NCBI GenBank assembly: GCA_025403435.1 | Contig: CM046345.1 | Location: 4,400,258-4,464,257, forward strand | Source of the DNA: Artocarpus heterophyllus | Taxonomy: Eukaryota > Streptophyta > Magnoliopsida > Rosales > Moraceae | DNA: 64,000 bases | Direction: 5' to 3' | Part shown: positions 62,436-64,000 of the stretch, in pieces | Position numbering within the stretch: position 1 is the stretch's first letter | Layout of the letters: the number at the start of each line of letters is the position of its first letter | The notes under the pieces: generated by a model | The model's database searches: none | The model's input: only the letters and a program-made list of their open reading frames with translations | Told to the model about the DNA's origin: nothing | Program-made: the position numbers and the translations under genes

Positions 62436-64000
62436 GGAAAGAGGGGGCAAAATAATTAAAAATAAATAAATATTTAATAATTTTAATGAGACCAGTTGGA
62501 CTTGAGAGCTTCAGCCCCACCTATGCTCTTGCCTTGGCACAACCTTAAGCTGAGAGATTTGATTTAGGAATGTCCCGACCACCAAGCAAAATTACAGGAG
62601 AACATGATAAACATCACCAAGTAATTAAAGGCCTTAGTTGCTCTTATTAAAAAAAGTTAAGGCCTTAATTACCTTGTTGCAAGTTTCACATGCTTGGGTA
62701 CTTATTATACGTCATTTGTCATTTTAGTTTCTTTTGTGTCTCACAAAAACTAATTATAGTTCCTCATCAATGCAACCCCATAAGGAAAGAAACGACAACT
62801 ATTGAGATTGCTATATATATTATCAATCTTGTATATATATACCTTTGGATCATGGTATGTTATCAACAGTGGTTGATAATTTTAAACGAATATTATCTAT
62901 GAGCTTATATTATCAACCTATTGTTATGAGATCAAGTTCCTCTATGAAACCCTTAAGGAAAGAAACGACAACTATTGATAGTGCTATATTTATATTACCA
63001 ATCTTATATACATATGGATGAAGAGTTTTCAATATTGACGTTTCCAATTGTTATTGTTACTGTTTCAATAAAAGTATATTTTAATAACAATTGATGATTT
63101 AGTGCGGTAAGAATTCAACCTCATTAATTATCATAATTTTTTAATTAATTATTCATTTAATTATAATTATTAGATTTATGCCAAACGATTGATAATAACA
63201 GTAAGTTTGAAAACGTAATTATTAAATATTGGTTGATAACATTTGTCGGATATCATCTATGAGCTTATATCATCAACCTATTGTTATGGAACACAGATCG
63301 TCTGTCCAATTCCTCTGTCTATATCCACGTCCATTTAGAGCTAAGCTACTGTACACTGTTGTATTTGTACTGTACTTGAAAGTTAATAAAAATAAACAGC
63401 TCAGTACTAACTGGTAGTTAGTTGAGCCTCCCAAAATTCTGTTTGGTTCTAGAAACTTCTGCTCACGTTTTTCTTCATCTCTCGAATCCTTTCTAAACTT
63501 AATAGGACGGTGATTCATCATTTTTCTATCACTTAGCGTTTCACGCATGGTTTTTGTGTCACGAAATAACACACGTAAGATTTTATAAACCTTTTCCTAA
63601 TTTCTTTTAAGCCAAAAACGACGTTTATTATTTCCCCCTTTTTCCAAAATTCAAAATACCACTTGTAATAAATATCTCAAAAACAAAAACATAAGAAACT
63701 CTCGCATATATGCAAACACAAAACCTTAGTTTTCTACCTAGAAAGCAAATGAAAAAACTCCATAAAACACAACAAAAAGGTCCTTTTATTTTTGTGTGAC
63801 AAGCATAGACAAAACAAAAACGTTGTAAAGAACACAAATTAAGCACGCCTATCTAACAAAAACAAACTTGACCAAGAAAGTGATCTAATTACATACGGAA
63901 TTATATATGTATATATATATATTTCTTTGCATTTGTCAATCAGTCTTATCTTGATCTTGAGAAGCTTGGATGGTAGATGGATTAAAGGACGTTTTTAGCC
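62434..64000. other. Intergenic DNA with local duplications, no gene recognised
   Basis: Direct repeats: aaggaaagaaacgacaacta at about 62782 and 62951; atctatgagcttatattatc at about 62895 and, with one change, 63253. Minus-strand ORFs at 63273-63572 and 63628-63846 have no recognisable domain. Confidence 0.5.

Overview
The window is nuclear DNA from a flowering plant, almost certainly a eudicot. It is AT-rich, has spliced genes with short GT-AG introns, and is full of plant LTR retrotransposons, MITEs and microsatellites. I cannot name the species from the sequence alone.

Layout. 1-1839 (+): all but the first exon of 60S ribosomal protein L7a. 1840-13140: a repeat block with small MITEs, a long inverted-repeat element, and a degenerate minisatellite whose two halves face each other and which carries a 5-kb LTR-type insertion with a perfect 5-bp target duplication. 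13325-16383 (+): the SWI/SNF chromatin-remodelling subunit SWI3A in seven exons. 17605-20187 (-): an ACT-domain-repeat (ACR) protein in seven exons, one intron of which uses a GC donor. SWI3A and ACR are convergent.

21976-62100 is a family of segmental duplications. I reconstruct the ancestral unit as: a 217-bp tandem array; a PR-1 gene on the minus strand; an AT-rich spacer; an antisense relic of the last exon of an HSD/steroleosin-type dehydrogenase; then an HSD gene on the plus strand. Three PR-1 copies remain (one dead at 23144-23618, two intact at 26435-26932 and 39533-40066). There are four HSD copies (a deleted relic at 29244-29751, N-terminal stumps at 42756 and 43793, and one apparently intact six-exon gene at 55992-59244). 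Five exon-6 relics are present. Comparing duplicates gives empty sites that prove later insertions: a 497-bp Mutator-type MITE with 9-bp target duplication and a LINE-like 1.1-kb GC-rich insertion with 16-bp target duplication.

44196-54351 is a nested transposon: a short non-autonomous LTR element, inside one LTR of which sits an 8.4-kb Ty3/gypsy chromovirus with 2.2-kb LTRs, initiator-Met-tRNA primer site and a decayed polyprotein lacking a recognisable protease.

How the genes relate: RPL7A and SWI3A are housekeeping genes (translation, chromatin). ACR proteins are thought to sense small ligands such as amino acids. PR-1 (secreted CAP protein) and HSD (lipid-droplet or ER-associated dehydrogenase) are variable, duplicating genes. 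They appear together because they were copied as one segment; a shared pathway is not shown. No RNA gene or CRISPR array was found.
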